The notes under the pieces: generated by a model
Told to the model about the DNA's origin: nothing
What the model saw: only the letters and a program-made list of their open reading frames with translations
The model's database searches: none
Shown here: positions 52,765 to 61,876 of the stretch, piece after piece
How positions within the stretch are numbered: position 1 is the first letter of the stretch
Layout of the letters: every line of letters starts with the position of its first letter
Program-made: the position numbers and the translations under genes
Assembly (NCBI GenBank): GCA_028873695.1
Contig: JAPPNU010000078.1
Location: 1-64,000, forward strand
Length of the DNA stretch: 64,000 nt
Origin: Gemmatimonadota bacterium
GTDB lineage: Bacteria; Latescibacterota; UBA2968; GCA-2709665
Direction of reading: 5' to 3'

Positions 52765-53619
52765 GTGATCGAGATAATCTCCCACGAACGTGCGGATGAC
52801 CTGATTTCACAAACCGCCGCATACCTTGAATTGCATGAGAGCGAGCATAACCTGCCGCTGGGTCTTATGTACGGGCTTGCCGGTGATCCGCGGCGCTACG
52901 GCGAAGAACCACCCGTGATGTTGAGTGTCCAGGATGGGGGCCGAGCCGTCGGTATGGCGATCATGACACACGGAAGAAAACTCATCCTGAGCAGGTTCGA
53001 CGTAAAAACCGAGGATGCGGTGGTCCCTCTGGTTCGCCATCTGCACATGAACGAGGTCCCGGTACCCGGCGTCGTGGGACCGGAGGAGGAAGCCCGCGGT
53101 TTTTCCGATTCCTGGGTCGAAGCGGTACCCGGCGCATCTTCGAGGCTGGCCATGCGCATGCGCGCCTTCGAAATCAAAGAGGTCGCCGACGTGCCTCTAT
53201 CGGAAGGGACAATGCGCCTGGCGACTATGGATGATCACGCGCTGATGGCGCGGTGGATTTGGGAATTCTCGGAGCAGATCGGTGAGCCGACGGGTCCGGA
53301 GGCAGCGGCCGGCGGCGCCGAGCGATACATTCAGACTGAACAGCTGTACATCTGGGACCGCGGCGGCCCGGTTTCCATGGCGAAGACCTCGCGTGCGACC
53401 AGAAACGGCATTTCCATCAACGGCGTGTATACACCTGCGGAGCATCGCAACAAGGGATTTGCAACCTCGTGCGTCTGGTCGCTGACGAAGAAGCTCCTCT
53501 CGGACGACTATTCGTTCTGCAGCCTGTTTACAGATCAGCTGAATCCAACGTCCAACAGCATCTATACCAATATCGGCTATAAGCCGGTGGGGGATGCGTT
53601 GACGTATGATTTCGCCTAG
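52765..53619 (+). CDS. GNAT family N-acetyltransferase (two-domain)
   Basis: A 284-aa protein. The C-terminal GNAT domain has the acetyl-CoA motif in ISINGVYTPAEHRNKGFATS, then LFTDQLNPTSNSIYTNIGYK. The N-terminal 140 residues are a degenerate second GNAT-like half. GTG start with AAGGAG 7 nt upstream. It follows the HAD gene by 115 bp. Target unknown; antibiotic or metabolite acetylation is possible. Confidence 0.83.
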   Translation: MIEIISHERADDLISQTAAYLELHESEHNLPLGLMYGLAGDPRRYGEEPPVMLSVQDGGRAVGMAIMTHGRKLILSRFDVKTEDAVVPLVRHLHMNEVPVPGVVGPEEEARGFSDSWVEAVPGASSRLAMRMRAFEIKEVADVPLSEGTMRLATMDDHALMARWIWEFSEQIGEPTGPEAAAGGAERYIQTEQLYIWDRGGPVSMAKTSRATRNGISINGVYTPAEHRNKGFATSCVWSLTKKLLSDDYSFCSLFTDQLNPTSNSIYTNIGYKPVGDALTYDFA

Positions 53620-53714
53620 TTGAATCGGAAGCGGCCGCTTGAAGGGTTGGTTCCACGCGTACACACCGGGCAGCCGACGACGCCCGGACGCTTGCCTCTT
53701 GAATGGAGTGCGGT

Positions 53715-54869
53715 ATGACGTACGATCTGCTCATCAGGGGAGGGACGCTGGTCGATCCGGCAGAGGGCCTCATCGGCGTGCGGGACGTGGCATTCGCGGC
53801 GGGGCGGGTTGCCGCCGTCGGCGAGAGTCTCGATAGGGACGACGCCCGCGAGGTGATCGACGCTTCGGGTTGCGTGGTCACGCCCGGGCTGATCGATCTT
53901 CACGTCCACGTATTCGCCGGCGTCAGTCACTATGGTATCGAACCCGATCCCACCTGTCTGGCTCGCGGCGCGACGACGGTGGTCGATGCGGGCTCCGCGG
54001 GCGCCGATATCTTTCCGGGTTTCAGGAAATACGTGATCGACGTGAGTGAGACGCGGATCCTGGCGCAGATGAACATCTCGTCGCAGGGTATGCTCACCGC
54101 AGAGATCGGCGAGTTCGAGATTCCCGAATACGCGGACGTGGACAAGGCATGCCGGATGATCGAGCGGCACCGCGACGTGGTTCTGGGCGTGAAGGTACGG
54201 TTGACGAGGAATACAATCGTCAGCGAACGGTCCGGGATGCTCCCTCTCCACCGGGCGAGGGAGGCGGCGGACGCGGCAGGGCTTCCAATCATGGTGCATC
54301 CCCAGGACGCCTGGTGCGATTCGATTGACGATATACTGAGGGTGATGAAAGGCGGAGATATTCTGACGCATTGCTTTCACGACTTTCCGTGCGGGATTCT
54401 CGATGACGAAGGACGTATCCGCGACTCGGTTCTCGAAGCGATTGAACGGGGCGTGGTGTTCGACGTGGGTCACGGCGCCGGGTCTTTTTCCTGGGAAATC
54501 GTCGAGAAAGCGCTCTCGCAGGATGTCCTGCCGACGACGATTTCATCGGACCTGCACGTCTACAACGTCGACGGACCCGTTTACGACCTGGCTTCCGTGG
54601 TAACCAAATTCCTGCACCTGGGCCTGTCGATTGAGGATTCGATCTCTCGCGTGACGTCCGTGCCCTCAGAAATAATCAGGATGGCGGGCGAGGTGGGGAC
54701 GCTGGCAAGAGGAGCGTTCGGGGACGCCGTGGTGTTCGAGTTGCGGGAAGGAGACTTTCGTCTCGAAGACGCCACCGGGGACGTGCGGACGGGCAAGCGG
54801 AATCTGGTCCCCGTGACCGTCGTCAAGGGCGGCCGGGTCTATACGCGGCGTCACACAGGTGACAATTGA
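53715..54869 (+). CDS. Amidohydrolase/deacetylase family metallohydrolase
   Basis: A 384-aa protein of the dihydroorotase-like amidohydrolase group. The metal ligands are visible: LIDLHVHVFAG (HxH), the carboxylated Lys candidate in VVLGVKVRLTRN, His in PIMVHPQDAW and in DILTHCFHD, and Asp in TISSDLHVYN. The N- and C-terminal small beta domain is present (DLLIRGGTLVDPAEG). Start ATG 53715 with GGAG; 53703 is unlikely. Family members hydrolyse N-acetyl amino acids or cyclic amides. It begins a three-gene co-directional run. Confidence 0.88.
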   Translation: MTYDLLIRGGTLVDPAEGLIGVRDVAFAAGRVAAVGESLDRDDAREVIDASGCVVTPGLIDLHVHVFAGVSHYGIEPDPTCLARGATTVVDAGSAGADIFPGFRKYVIDVSETRILAQMNISSQGMLTAEIGEFEIPEYADVDKACRMIERHRDVVLGVKVRLTRNTIVSERSGMLPLHRAREAADAAGLPIMVHPQDAWCDSIDDILRVMKGGDILTHCFHDFPCGILDDEGRIRDSVLEAIERGVVFDVGHGAGSFSWEIVEKALSQDVLPTTISSDLHVYNVDGPVYDLASVVTKFLHLGLSIEDSISRVTSVPSEIIRMAGEVGTLARGAFGDAVVFELREGDFRLEDATGDVRTGKRNLVPVTVVKGGRVYTRRHTGDN

Positions 54870-54889
54870 CTCGAAATTGAGGGACGCAT

Positions 54890-56824
54890 ATGTCGTCGCC
54901 AATCAAGCCCGAGCATACGTACGATCTGGTTGACGTATCGGACGTGGAGATTGCGGGAGACGGTTCCGCCGTTGTTTTCGTGCGTCAGGAGATCAACAGG
55001 GAGACGATGAAGCGGGAGTCCCGAATCGTGATGCAATCGCTTGCGGGCGGTGCAGCCGTCGATGTGACGGAGGGTCCGCAGGACGGGGCGCCCAGACTTT
55101 CGCCGGACGGCAGAACCCTGGCCTTTATGCGTTCCGGAGAGGACGACAAGAGGCAGGTCTGGGTGATGCCGGTCGGTGGCAACGGCGCGAGCCAGTTGAC
55201 GACGCTTCCGGACGGGGTGAAGGACCTGGCGTGGTCGCCCGATGGTAGGGAATTTGTCGTTGTCTCACGGGTGGACCCCGACCGGGCGCCTGACGATCAC
55301 GACGAAGAGACGATGCCGACGACGAGGGTCGCCCGCCGCGTGCGATACCGTGACGATGGAGACGGCTGGCGGGGCGACGCCTTTTCGCAGTTGTTCCTGG
55401 TGGACGCCGCAACCGGCCGTGCGGAACAGATAACGGACGGGGAGGGCAATCACGGGGCGCCGGCGTGGTCTCCCGACGGAAGCCGTATTGCATTCGTGAC
55501 CGACCGCGTGGAGGACCGCGATTTCGTTCGGGGTTTCGAGGTCCACGTCATGGAACTGGCGGGCCGGACGTCGCGATGCTGGTCAGGCGGACTGAGCCGT
55601 GCGGAGTCCGCGGCCTGGTCGCCGGACGGAACGCGGCTGGCGGTTGCGGGTTCTCACGACGCGGATGTGTGGGATTCAAGGCAATCGTGGCTGTACGTGC
55701 TCGCTGAGGCGGGGAAGCCCGTGTGCGTGGCGGGCGATGCATATTCTTTGGTGCAACCGCTGGCGTCGAGGGGCTGGACGCCGGACGGCGGGATATTGTT
55801 TATCGGTGACAGGGAGGGCGAGTCCTTCCTTTGCCGGGTTGATGCGAGTGTGTCGGCTCCGCGGACCCGGGTTCTGAACGGCGGCGGGCGTGAATTCACG
55901 GGTCTGTCGGTAGACGGTCGCGGCGCGTGGGCTGCTGCGGTGACGTCATCCCCGGACTGTCCGTGCGACGTGGCGGTGCTGGCGGTCAATGCGAAGCGTC
56001 AACGGGTCGTAACGGCTGTGAACGCCGGATTCCTGAAGGCCCATCCCGCTGCACGCATGGAGAAGCTCGTGTTCAAGCGAAAAGGCGAGGCGATTGAGGC
56101 GCGGGTGTTGTTCCCCGATGATTTCAATTCTGCGAAGTCGTATCCGCTGGTGCTGGATATCCACGGAGGGCCGCACGGGCGATTTTCGGACTCTTACGAC
56201 GTCACCCATCAGATTCTGGCGGGCGCGGGGTATATCGTTCTCGCTGTGAATCCAAGGGGATCCTCGTCATACGGGCCGGGCTTTCTGAAGGCGGTGCTGG
56301 GGGACTGGGGCGGGGAAGATTTCCTGGATCTGATGGCTGGCGTCGACCTGCTTTGCGAGCGGCCCTACGTGGATTCGGATCGTCTGGGGGTCCACGGATA
56401 CAGTTACGGCGGCTTTATGAGCAGTTGGATCGTCGGTCACGACCATCGTTTCAAGGCGGCGGTCATCGGCGCGCCGTGCATCAATCTGCACAGTATGTAC
56501 GGAACGTCGGATATCGGGGTTTCGTTCGGCGAGAATCAGTGGCGTGGTTCCGTGTTGGAGAACGTGGAAGCGCTGGTCAGACGGTCGCCGTTGACCTATG
56601 CGCAGGAGGTGCGTACACCGGTGTTGCTGATGCACGGCGAGGAGGACTACCGATGTCCGATTGAGCAGGCCGAGCAGTTCTTCGTCGCGCTGAAGCGACA
56701 GGGAAAGACCGCGGAGTTCGTGCGCTTTCCAAAGTCGTCCCACGGCTTCAGGAAGAGCGGCCACCCGGCGCTGCACGTGGAATATCTGGACAGGATGGTG
56801 TCGTGGCTGGCGCAGTACGTGTAG
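54890..56824 (+). CDS. S9 family peptidase (prolyl oligopeptidase-like)
   Basis: A 644-aa protein. Residues about 1-390 are a WD40-like PD40 beta-propeller (repeated AWSPDG and SPDGR phrases). The C-terminal alpha/beta-hydrolase domain has the nucleophile elbow GYSYGG (Ser near 505), Asp in GEEDYRCP and His in FPKSSHGF. It is an acylaminoacyl- or dipeptidyl-peptidase-like enzyme without an obvious signal peptide, so probably cytoplasmic. It starts 21 bp after the amidohydrolase; both may process the same acylated peptide. Confidence 0.9.
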   Translation: MSSPIKPEHTYDLVDVSDVEIAGDGSAVVFVRQEINRETMKRESRIVMQSLAGGAAVDVTEGPQDGAPRLSPDGRTLAFMRSGEDDKRQVWVMPVGGNGASQLTTLPDGVKDLAWSPDGREFVVVSRVDPDRAPDDHDEETMPTTRVARRVRYRDDGDGWRGDAFSQLFLVDAATGRAEQITDGEGNHGAPAWSPDGSRIAFVTDRVEDRDFVRGFEVHVMELAGRTSRCWSGGLSRAESAAWSPDGTRLAVAGSHDADVWDSRQSWLYVLAEAGKPVCVAGDAYSLVQPLASRGWTPDGGILFIGDREGESFLCRVDASVSAPRTRVLNGGGREFTGLSVDGRGAWAAAVTSSPDCPCDVAVLAVNAKRQRVVTAVNAGFLKAHPAARMEKLVFKRKGEAIEARVLFPDDFNSAKSYPLVLDIHGGPHGRFSDSYDVTHQILAGAGYIVLAVNPRGSSSYGPGFLKAVLGDWGGEDFLDLMAGVDLLCERPYVDSDRLGVHGYSYGGFMSSWIVGHDHRFKAAVIGAPCINLHSMYGTSDIGVSFGENQWRGSVLENVEALVRRSPLTYAQEVRTPVLLMHGEEDYRCPIEQAEQFFVALKRQGKTAEFVRFPKSSHGFRKSGHPALHVEYLDRMVSWLAQYV

Positions 56825-56863
56825 TCGAACCGGCCACCGATATTGCGACTCGAGGTCCTGATC

Positions 56864-57592
56864 GTGAATCAGAATACTCAGAGTGGGCAGTTTGCGGCGC
56901 GCGCCGCGGATTACGACCGCCTCCAGCCGGTTCGCATCGAGATGTATGAATTCTACCACGGCCTGGCCGTGGACTTCGTTCCGTTCGATACCGGGACGGA
57001 ATTCCGAATACTCGATCTGGGATGCGGGACGGGCGCTTTCATCGAACTCATCCTGGACAGGTATGCGAACGCAACCTGTGTCGCCGTCGACTATTCAGGC
57101 GAGATGATCGAAATCGCGGCCCGGAAGGTGAGCGCGCATTCGGACAGGGTGGAATTCCTGCGGCGCGATCTCAATGGAGGCGTGCCCGAGGGTCTGGGGT
57201 CCTTTCAACTGGTCAGTTCGTTCTCGACAATTCATCACCTTACGGACGAGAACAAGACCCGCGTTTTCGGGCAGATTCACGACGTGCTGATTCAGGGCGG
57301 ATGGTTCTTCCTGATCGACGCCATGTCCGTGCATTTCGACGACGATGTATTCAGGCAGGGACGACGGAGGTACCGTATCCGTCGAAAGGAGAGATTCCAC
57401 AGGGCGGGGATATGTCCCGAGGAGGCCAATCGGGTTGCTGAGATCGTCGGCGGAACTGAAGCGGACAGCCCGGAGAAAGACCGGATATCTCCCCTGGCCG
57501 CCCAGATTGAATGGCTGAAAGAGGCGGGTTTCGGATCGGTGGATCACATCTGGCACTTCTGGATGGAGCACTTCATCATCTGTCGAAAGTGA
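56864..57592 (+). CDS. Class I SAM-dependent methyltransferase
   Basis: A 242-aa protein. SAM motif I is FRILDLGCGTGAFIELIL, the acidic residue follows in ATCVAVDYSGEM, and the motif IV region is LVSSFSTIHHLTDENK. GTG 56864 has GAGGT 7 nt upstream; a TTG at 56843 is less likely. It lies 39 bp after the S9 peptidase gene and ends 17 bp from the convergent ZIP gene. Substrate unknown; intact, unlike the methyltransferase at 44415-45154. Confidence 0.85.
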   Translation: MNQNTQSGQFAARAADYDRLQPVRIEMYEFYHGLAVDFVPFDTGTEFRILDLGCGTGAFIELILDRYANATCVAVDYSGEMIEIAARKVSAHSDRVEFLRRDLNGGVPEGLGSFQLVSSFSTIHHLTDENKTRVFGQIHDVLIQGGWFFLIDAMSVHFDDDVFRQGRRRYRIRRKERFHRAGICPEEANRVAEIVGGTEADSPEKDRISPLAAQIEWLKEAGFGSVDHIWHFWMEHFIICRK

Positions 57593-57609
57593 AAACCGGG
57601 CCGGCGGCC

Positions 57610-58467
57610 TCAATGTACGTGCCACTCCGACAGAAGCGCCATCAGGGAGATACCGACTATGATCAGCACGAATTTTGCCATCCGGTCGGTATCCCTCACG
57701 GGCATGGGCACGTCGTCGTCCCCGGCCAGCGCGCTCAATACGTATTTCGCCAGGCGCATTTCCCGTGTCGACATCTCCGCGTCGATGATCTCAACGGCCG
57801 CCACGTAGATGAATGTCCCTGCGGCGATCGCGTTGAAGCTCCCCTCGATCAACGCCGCGATGTTTTCATGCTCACCCAGAACCGCCGCCATCAGCAGGCC
57901 GATGATGACGCCCAATGGCGTCATCGATGCGAAGATTGCAAGCATGGACTTCTGTTTTCCCGCCCGGATACCCGCCTCGTAGATGCACACCATGAGTGCG
58001 AATGCCGCGGACCCCTTGTGGCAGAGGATCCCGAGCAGAATGACGAACGAGCCGATCACGTTCGATTCGAGACCGAGCGTGATACCGGCGATGATGGAGT
58101 GGATCGACAGGAGCGCCAGGAGGACGTACGGGTAGACGGAGTGCTGCAACTGCGCGCTGCCAGGCGAATGATCGGCGTGATGATCGCCATAAATCACGCG
58201 GTCGATCAGCAAGAGTGCGCCCAGGCCCAATGCCGCCAGAAGAGCCGCCAGCGGGAACTCCACGACCCCTTCCAGCTTCTCCATCCCTTCAGGCAGCAGG
58301 TGGATGAATCCGACCCCGAGAAACAGGCCGCCTGCGAAGGCGTTGCCCAACGAAAAGAACCGCCGGCTGTAATCGTGGCGGGCGGCAAGGAGGGGGATAA
58401 CGCCGCCGATCACGGCAACGGCCAGAATCGCGACAGCGGCGAGCAATTTAAACGTCAATAGCGACAT
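57610..58467 (-). CDS. ZIP family metal transporter
   Basis: A 285-aa, eight-TM inner-membrane protein. The ZIP signature is visible: the TM4 helix LLSIHSIIAGITLGLES and the TM5 helix CHKGSAAFALMVC supply the metal-site His residues, and a His-rich loop (GDHHADHSPGS) joins TM3 and TM4. It imports Zn2+ or another divalent metal. ATG 58467 is preferred because a candidate promoter overlaps the longer frame's upstream start (58584). Weak ribosome binding site. Confidence 0.88.
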   Translation of the reverse strand: MSLLTFKLLAAVAILAVAVIGGVIPLLAARHDYSRRFFSLGNAFAGGLFLGVGFIHLLPEGMEKLEGVVEFPLAALLAALGLGALLLIDRVIYGDHHADHSPGSAQLQHSVYPYVLLALLSIHSIIAGITLGLESNVIGSFVILLGILCHKGSAAFALMVCIYEAGIRAGKQKSMLAIFASMTPLGVIIGLLMAAVLGEHENIAALIEGSFNAIAAGTFIYVAAVEIIDAEMSTREMRLAKYVLSALAGDDDVPMPVRDTDRMAKFVLIIVGISLMALLSEWHVH

Positions 58468-58582
58468 GAACTCGAATACCTCGATATTGTCTGACAACAG
58501 CGTCTCTGCGGCCCCGGACTGGCTGGACAAATAACATCGGAGACCGCAAAATTCGGATGTTAACCCGGTTCGATTTTTCCGC

Positions 58583-58612
58583 AATATAGGGTTTTCGCTG
58601 AGTGGAGACCAA
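58583..58612 (-). promoter_or_regulatory. Candidate promoter of the ZIP gene
   Basis: Minus-strand TTGGTC (58612-58607), 18-bp spacer, TATATT (58588-58583). It implies a leader of about 110 nt. The following plus-strand gene starts at 58650, so promoters are back to back. Confidence 0.4.
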
Positions 58613-58649
58613 CTTTTTTCACAATTAGCCCGAAAGCGGAGGCGTGTCG

Positions 58650-59015
58650 ATGTCGATCATCAGATACCCGGGAAAGGCAGTAGGCCGGAGCGAATCCGTC
58701 GAACACAACGGCCTGGTCTATACAGCCGTCATTGCGCCGGACCTCTCGGCCGACTTACGGGGCCAGACCAGGCAAGCCCTGGCGCAACTCGACGCCAATC
58801 TCGCGCAGGCCGGAACCGACAGAACGCGGCTGCTGTCCGCGACGGTCTACGTTACGGACATGTCAAGGAAACCAATCCTAAACGAGGTCTGGGACGCATG
58901 GATCGGTCCCGATCACTGGCCCCAGCGCGCCTGCGTGGAGGTCGGACTGGAAGGAGATACGCTTGTAGAGATCGTGGCCATCGCCGCGAAACAGGTGGCA
59001 GCCCGGGAATCGTAA
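58650..59015 (+). CDS. RidA family protein
   Basis: A 121-aa protein with the YjgF/YER057c/UK114 fold. Recognisable text is HNGLVYTAVIAPDLSADLRG, QTRQALAQLDANLAQAGTD and ATVYVTDMSRKPILNEVW; the Arg of the active-site pocket is in WPQRACVEVG. RidA proteins hydrolyse reactive enamine/imine intermediates made by PLP enzymes. ATG 58650 is 7 nt after GCGGAGG; GTG 58644 is too close. It lies 1 bp before the AAC(3)-like gene. Confidence 0.9.
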   Translation: MSIIRYPGKAVGRSESVEHNGLVYTAVIAPDLSADLRGQTRQALAQLDANLAQAGTDRTRLLSATVYVTDMSRKPILNEVWDAWIGPDHWPQRACVEVGLEGDTLVEIVAIAAKQVAARES

Positions 59016-59016
59016 G

Positions 59017-59850
59017 ATGAGAGAAGACAGCGTCATAGATCAAACCAATACGCCCGCCACCGTTGAATCGTTACAAAGGAGTCTCGCCGCGCTTGGCCTC
59101 GAACCCGGCATGGTTGTCCTGGTACATTCATCCTTGAGCGCTTTGGGATGGGTGTGCGGGGGAGCCGTCGCGGTTGTTGCGGCGCTTAAGGGCGTTCTGG
59201 GATCTTCCGGAACGCTCGTGATGCCCGCGCACTCGCCCGGCCTGTCCGAACCCGCCAAGTGGGAAAACCCTACGGTCCCCGAGTTCTCGTGGCCGGTCAT
59301 ACGTGAGCATATGCCGGCCTACGATCCTGATCTAACGCCCACTCATTCGATGGGCGTTATCGCCGAGACGTTCCGCAAGCATCGAGGTGTTTTCCGCAGT
59401 TCACACCCGCAGGTCTCGTTCTGTGCGTGCGGACCTCACGCGGCAAAGATCCTGGATGATCATTCACTGGATTTCGGCCTGGGCGAGCGTTCACCGCTGG
59501 CGAGAATCTACGATCTGAACGGCTTTATCCTTCTTCTCGGCGCGGGTCATGCATCCAATACTTCAATGCATCTGGCGGAATACCGGGCGGATTTTCCAAC
59601 CAGGAAGGTTGTGCGGGACGGCGCTCCGATCGATGCATCGGGATCGCGGCAATGGGCAACCTTCGAGGAAGTCGAACCGGACAGTTCCGATTTCGATCGA
59701 ATTGGTGAGGACTTTCTGACGTCGGATGCGGGTAGAGTTGTGCGCAGGGGCAAGGTGGGTCTCGCGGACTGCCAGCTCATGCCTCAACGCGACGTCGTGA
59801 ATTTCGCAGTCGGCTGGATGGAGGAGAACCGGAAGAATGAACGAGATTAA
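59017..59850 (+). CDS. AAC(3) family N-acetyltransferase
   Basis: A 277-aa protein of the aminoglycoside 3-N-acetyltransferase fold. It shows VVLVHSSLSALGWVCGGAVA, LVMPAHSPGLSEPAKW, the catalytic His region in YDPDLTPTHSMGVIAETF, and LLLGAGHASNTSMHLAEYRA. Environmental members often act on other amines or coenzymes, so resistance should not be assumed. It forms a tight unit with RidA upstream and an overlapping HTH gene (14 nt) downstream. Confidence 0.88.
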   Translation: MREDSVIDQTNTPATVESLQRSLAALGLEPGMVVLVHSSLSALGWVCGGAVAVVAALKGVLGSSGTLVMPAHSPGLSEPAKWENPTVPEFSWPVIREHMPAYDPDLTPTHSMGVIAETFRKHRGVFRSSHPQVSFCACGPHAAKILDDHSLDFGLGERSPLARIYDLNGFILLLGAGHASNTSMHLAEYRADFPTRKVVRDGAPIDASGSRQWATFEEVEPDSSDFDRIGEDFLTSDAGRVVRRGKVGLADCQLMPQRDVVNFAVGWMEENRKNERD

Positions 59851-60109
59851 ACGAGACGTGGGCCTCGAGATTCTGGAGGGACTTAGAGAACTCCGGCGGG
59901 GCGAGCATGGCCGTGTGATCAATGTGCCGGATGTCATCCGAATTCGGAAGGAAGCCGGTCTGTCGCAGGTTCAGTTCGCCCGCCTGCTGGGTGTATCGGT
60001 CCGAACGCTTCAAGATTGGGAACAAGCCCGCCGACGTCCATCTGGCGCCGCTCGTACCCTGCTGATGATCGCTGCCAGGAATCTCCAGGCGGTTCTGGAC
60101 GTGGCCTGA
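59837..60109 (+). CDS. Orphan HTH antitoxin-like protein (HigA/NadS type)
   Basis: A 90-aa protein with the HTH in IRIRKEAGLSQVQFARLLGV, then SVRTLQDWEQARRRPSGAAR, the text of HigA/NadS-type antitoxins. These normally follow a HigB-like toxin gene. Here the upstream neighbour is the AAC(3)-like gene, overlapped by 14 nt, and no toxin is seen. Either it is an orphan regulator or the acetyltransferase has taken the partner position. Confidence 0.78.
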   Translation: MNEIKRDVGLEILEGLRELRRGEHGRVINVPDVIRIRKEAGLSQVQFARLLGVSVRTLQDWEQARRRPSGAARTLLMIAARNLQAVLDVA

Positions 60110-60137
60110 GGCGGCGCGAGTACATGCAGACGCCCGG

Positions 60138-60320
60138 ATGGGACGCATCGCGAATTTCGCCGCCCGAAGGGATGCGCTGGAGGCGATAACGGGACTGCGA
60201 TTGCCGCTGCAACCTGAATACAAGCACGGGCAACCCCCGCAGATTGATGCGCTGAGGGTTGCCCGGGTTAATCAGGCGTTGCGATGGATGGATTGGAAAA
60301 GCGAAAACCGGCTGGTGTAA
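60138..60320 (+). CDS. Doubtful small ORF (60 aa)
   Basis: An open frame with fairly protein-like text (EYKHGQPPQIDALRVARVNQ, then ALRWMDWKSENRLV) in the gap after the orphan HTH gene. No ribosome binding site and no recognised family. It could be a remnant of a larger gene. Listed for completeness. Confidence 0.25.
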   Translation: MGRIANFAARRDALEAITGLRLPLQPEYKHGQPPQIDALRVARVNQALRWMDWKSENRLV

Positions 60321-60336
60321 CGGGTTTAGCAGTCGG

Positions 60337-61140
60337 TTATTCGACCACCACCAGCACGGCCTCGCCTTTAAGGAGGTCGCTGACCAGGGTGATGTGCGTA
60401 CCGTCCGCGCTCAGGCTGACCGTATAGTCCTTGTCTTTCTTCAGCTTGCCCGTACGTCCGATCAACTCCTTCAGTTTCTGCCCTCGATCCAAGGTTGGGC
60501 CTTCGCCGATGGAGAAGAGCGTGACTTTCAGGTCGTCGTGACCGGGTTTCTGGACCAGCTTGTACCCTTTGCGGAAGAAGCGCCGGCCCGTTTCCAGGAA
60601 ACCGTCCGCCTTGAGACGGTCTTCCGTGCCCACAACCACGCGCACCGCGTGCTTGGCCTCGTCGAGTTTCTTCTGTGTTCTTTCGATATCCTCGTTCGCT
60701 GCAGCCAGGTCCTGCGTCAACTTCACGGTGACGTCTCTCTGTACGCGCAGGGCCGCGCTGAGGCTGTCGGACTCGGTGAGCAGCCGGTCGATTTTCGCTT
60801 CGTCGGCCTCCTTCTCATTCTGTAGCTGGGCGATCGCCTGCTGCAATTCTTCGTTCTTTTGTTTGCGCTGCGCGGCAATGGCGCGGTATTTCTTGACTTC
60901 CTTCTGAAGTTGCTGGTTCTTCGCCTGCAGGAGCATCTCGAACTTGGTGAGGCTGTCCAGCTGCGTCTTCAGGGTGACAAGCTCGGCCTGCGCGCTCCCC
61001 ATCTCGGTTTCGAGCGAATCGATGCTGGCTTCTTTCTGCGCAATTACACGTTGCTGTCTCTCCACTTCGCTTTCCCCGCAGGCTGTCAGGCCGATGCAGA
61101 GGAGCAGGGCGAGTGAAAGACCCGAGAAAATCCTGTTCAT
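60337..61140 (-). CDS. Coiled-coil lipoprotein
   Basis: A 267-aa exported lipoprotein. The signal peptide MNRIFSGLSLALLLCIGLTA ends at a lipobox LTAC. Residues about 25-165 are one long coiled coil (repeated Q/E/K/L heptads). The C-terminal roughly 95 residues form a small beta domain (VRVVVGTEDRLKADGFLETG; DYTVSLSADGTHITLVSDLL). GGGAGA precedes the ATG. The frame extends upstream only as an artefact. The architecture suggests an envelope-spanning or tethering role. Confidence 0.85.
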   Translation of the reverse strand: MNRIFSGLSLALLLCIGLTACGESEVERQQRVIAQKEASIDSLETEMGSAQAELVTLKTQLDSLTKFEMLLQAKNQQLQKEVKKYRAIAAQRKQKNEELQQAIAQLQNEKEADEAKIDRLLTESDSLSAALRVQRDVTVKLTQDLAAANEDIERTQKKLDEAKHAVRVVVGTEDRLKADGFLETGRRFFRKGYKLVQKPGHDDLKVTLFSIGEGPTLDRGQKLKELIGRTGKLKKDKDYTVSLSADGTHITLVSDLLKGEAVLVVVE

Positions 61141-61474
61141 CCGATGATCTCCCATATTAGGGTTGACGGTAGGGTCCCCATTGCGTACTGACGGGGACCG
61201 TGTTTTGTCGCTGGCTGATTGATGCGGCTGCGCCCTGGCCGCAATTGCAGGGTTGTACGCCTCAACGTGGTACCACTTTATACATAAGGAATTCCGCCGC
61301 TTTCTGCAAGGGATATGCCCACAAAAAAGAAATGAGTTGATGTACACGCGGGTCACCGGACCGCCTGGAGAGGCTTGTATAGGAATTCGAATGCAGTCGG
61401 AGCGAATCACGGCGGCATCGAACGGAGCAGGCGCGTCAATGTCGGTCAATTCGCGAAGGCCTGTGTTGAGGGTG

Positions 61475-61496
61475 GGGCGGACATTCCTGTCTGCCC
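61475..61496. repeat. Dispersed palindrome (GGGCGGACATTCCTGTCTGCCC)
   Basis: GGCGGACA (61476-61483), loop TTCC, TGTCTGCC (61488-61495): an 8-bp arm with one G-U pair. No T-run follows. The surrounding 61141-61876 gap (about 735 bp) holds no supported gene. Similar palindromes are common dispersed intergenic repeats in planctomycete-like genomes (from memory). Confidence 0.5.
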
Positions 61497-61876
61497 GCGT
61501 CCAATGCATCCGGAAAAGTGGGAGCAGGTTTAACGCTCCGGTCACTCCTCCCTTGAGCGGGCGTCGCCTGCCTGCATTGAGTGTGTCGAAATGTCGAATG
61601 CGCTGCCCTTAACCTGCCGAAGGGGCCGGCGACGGCCGATGCGGTGGAGGGACGGCAATCTTTCGCAAAGGCTCTCCGGCGATCGAACAACACCATTGAA
61701 CACGGTAACTCACCTATGTAAATTCGCACGAGGCGTAAAGAGGAATAAATCCAGATTGCTCTTGTCGAGGTCACTGAAAATGGCATATTCAGATACAATC
61801 CACGTTGCCGATTTCTCTCGTTCTTCGCAGGCCCGCGGGCCATATTACCTCTTCCGATACAACAGGGACAGCCATC

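Noticed and set aside
59017-59850. Clinical-type aminoglycoside resistance gene
   Set aside because: The fold matches AAC(3), but environmental members have other substrates and nothing here marks a resistance cassette.
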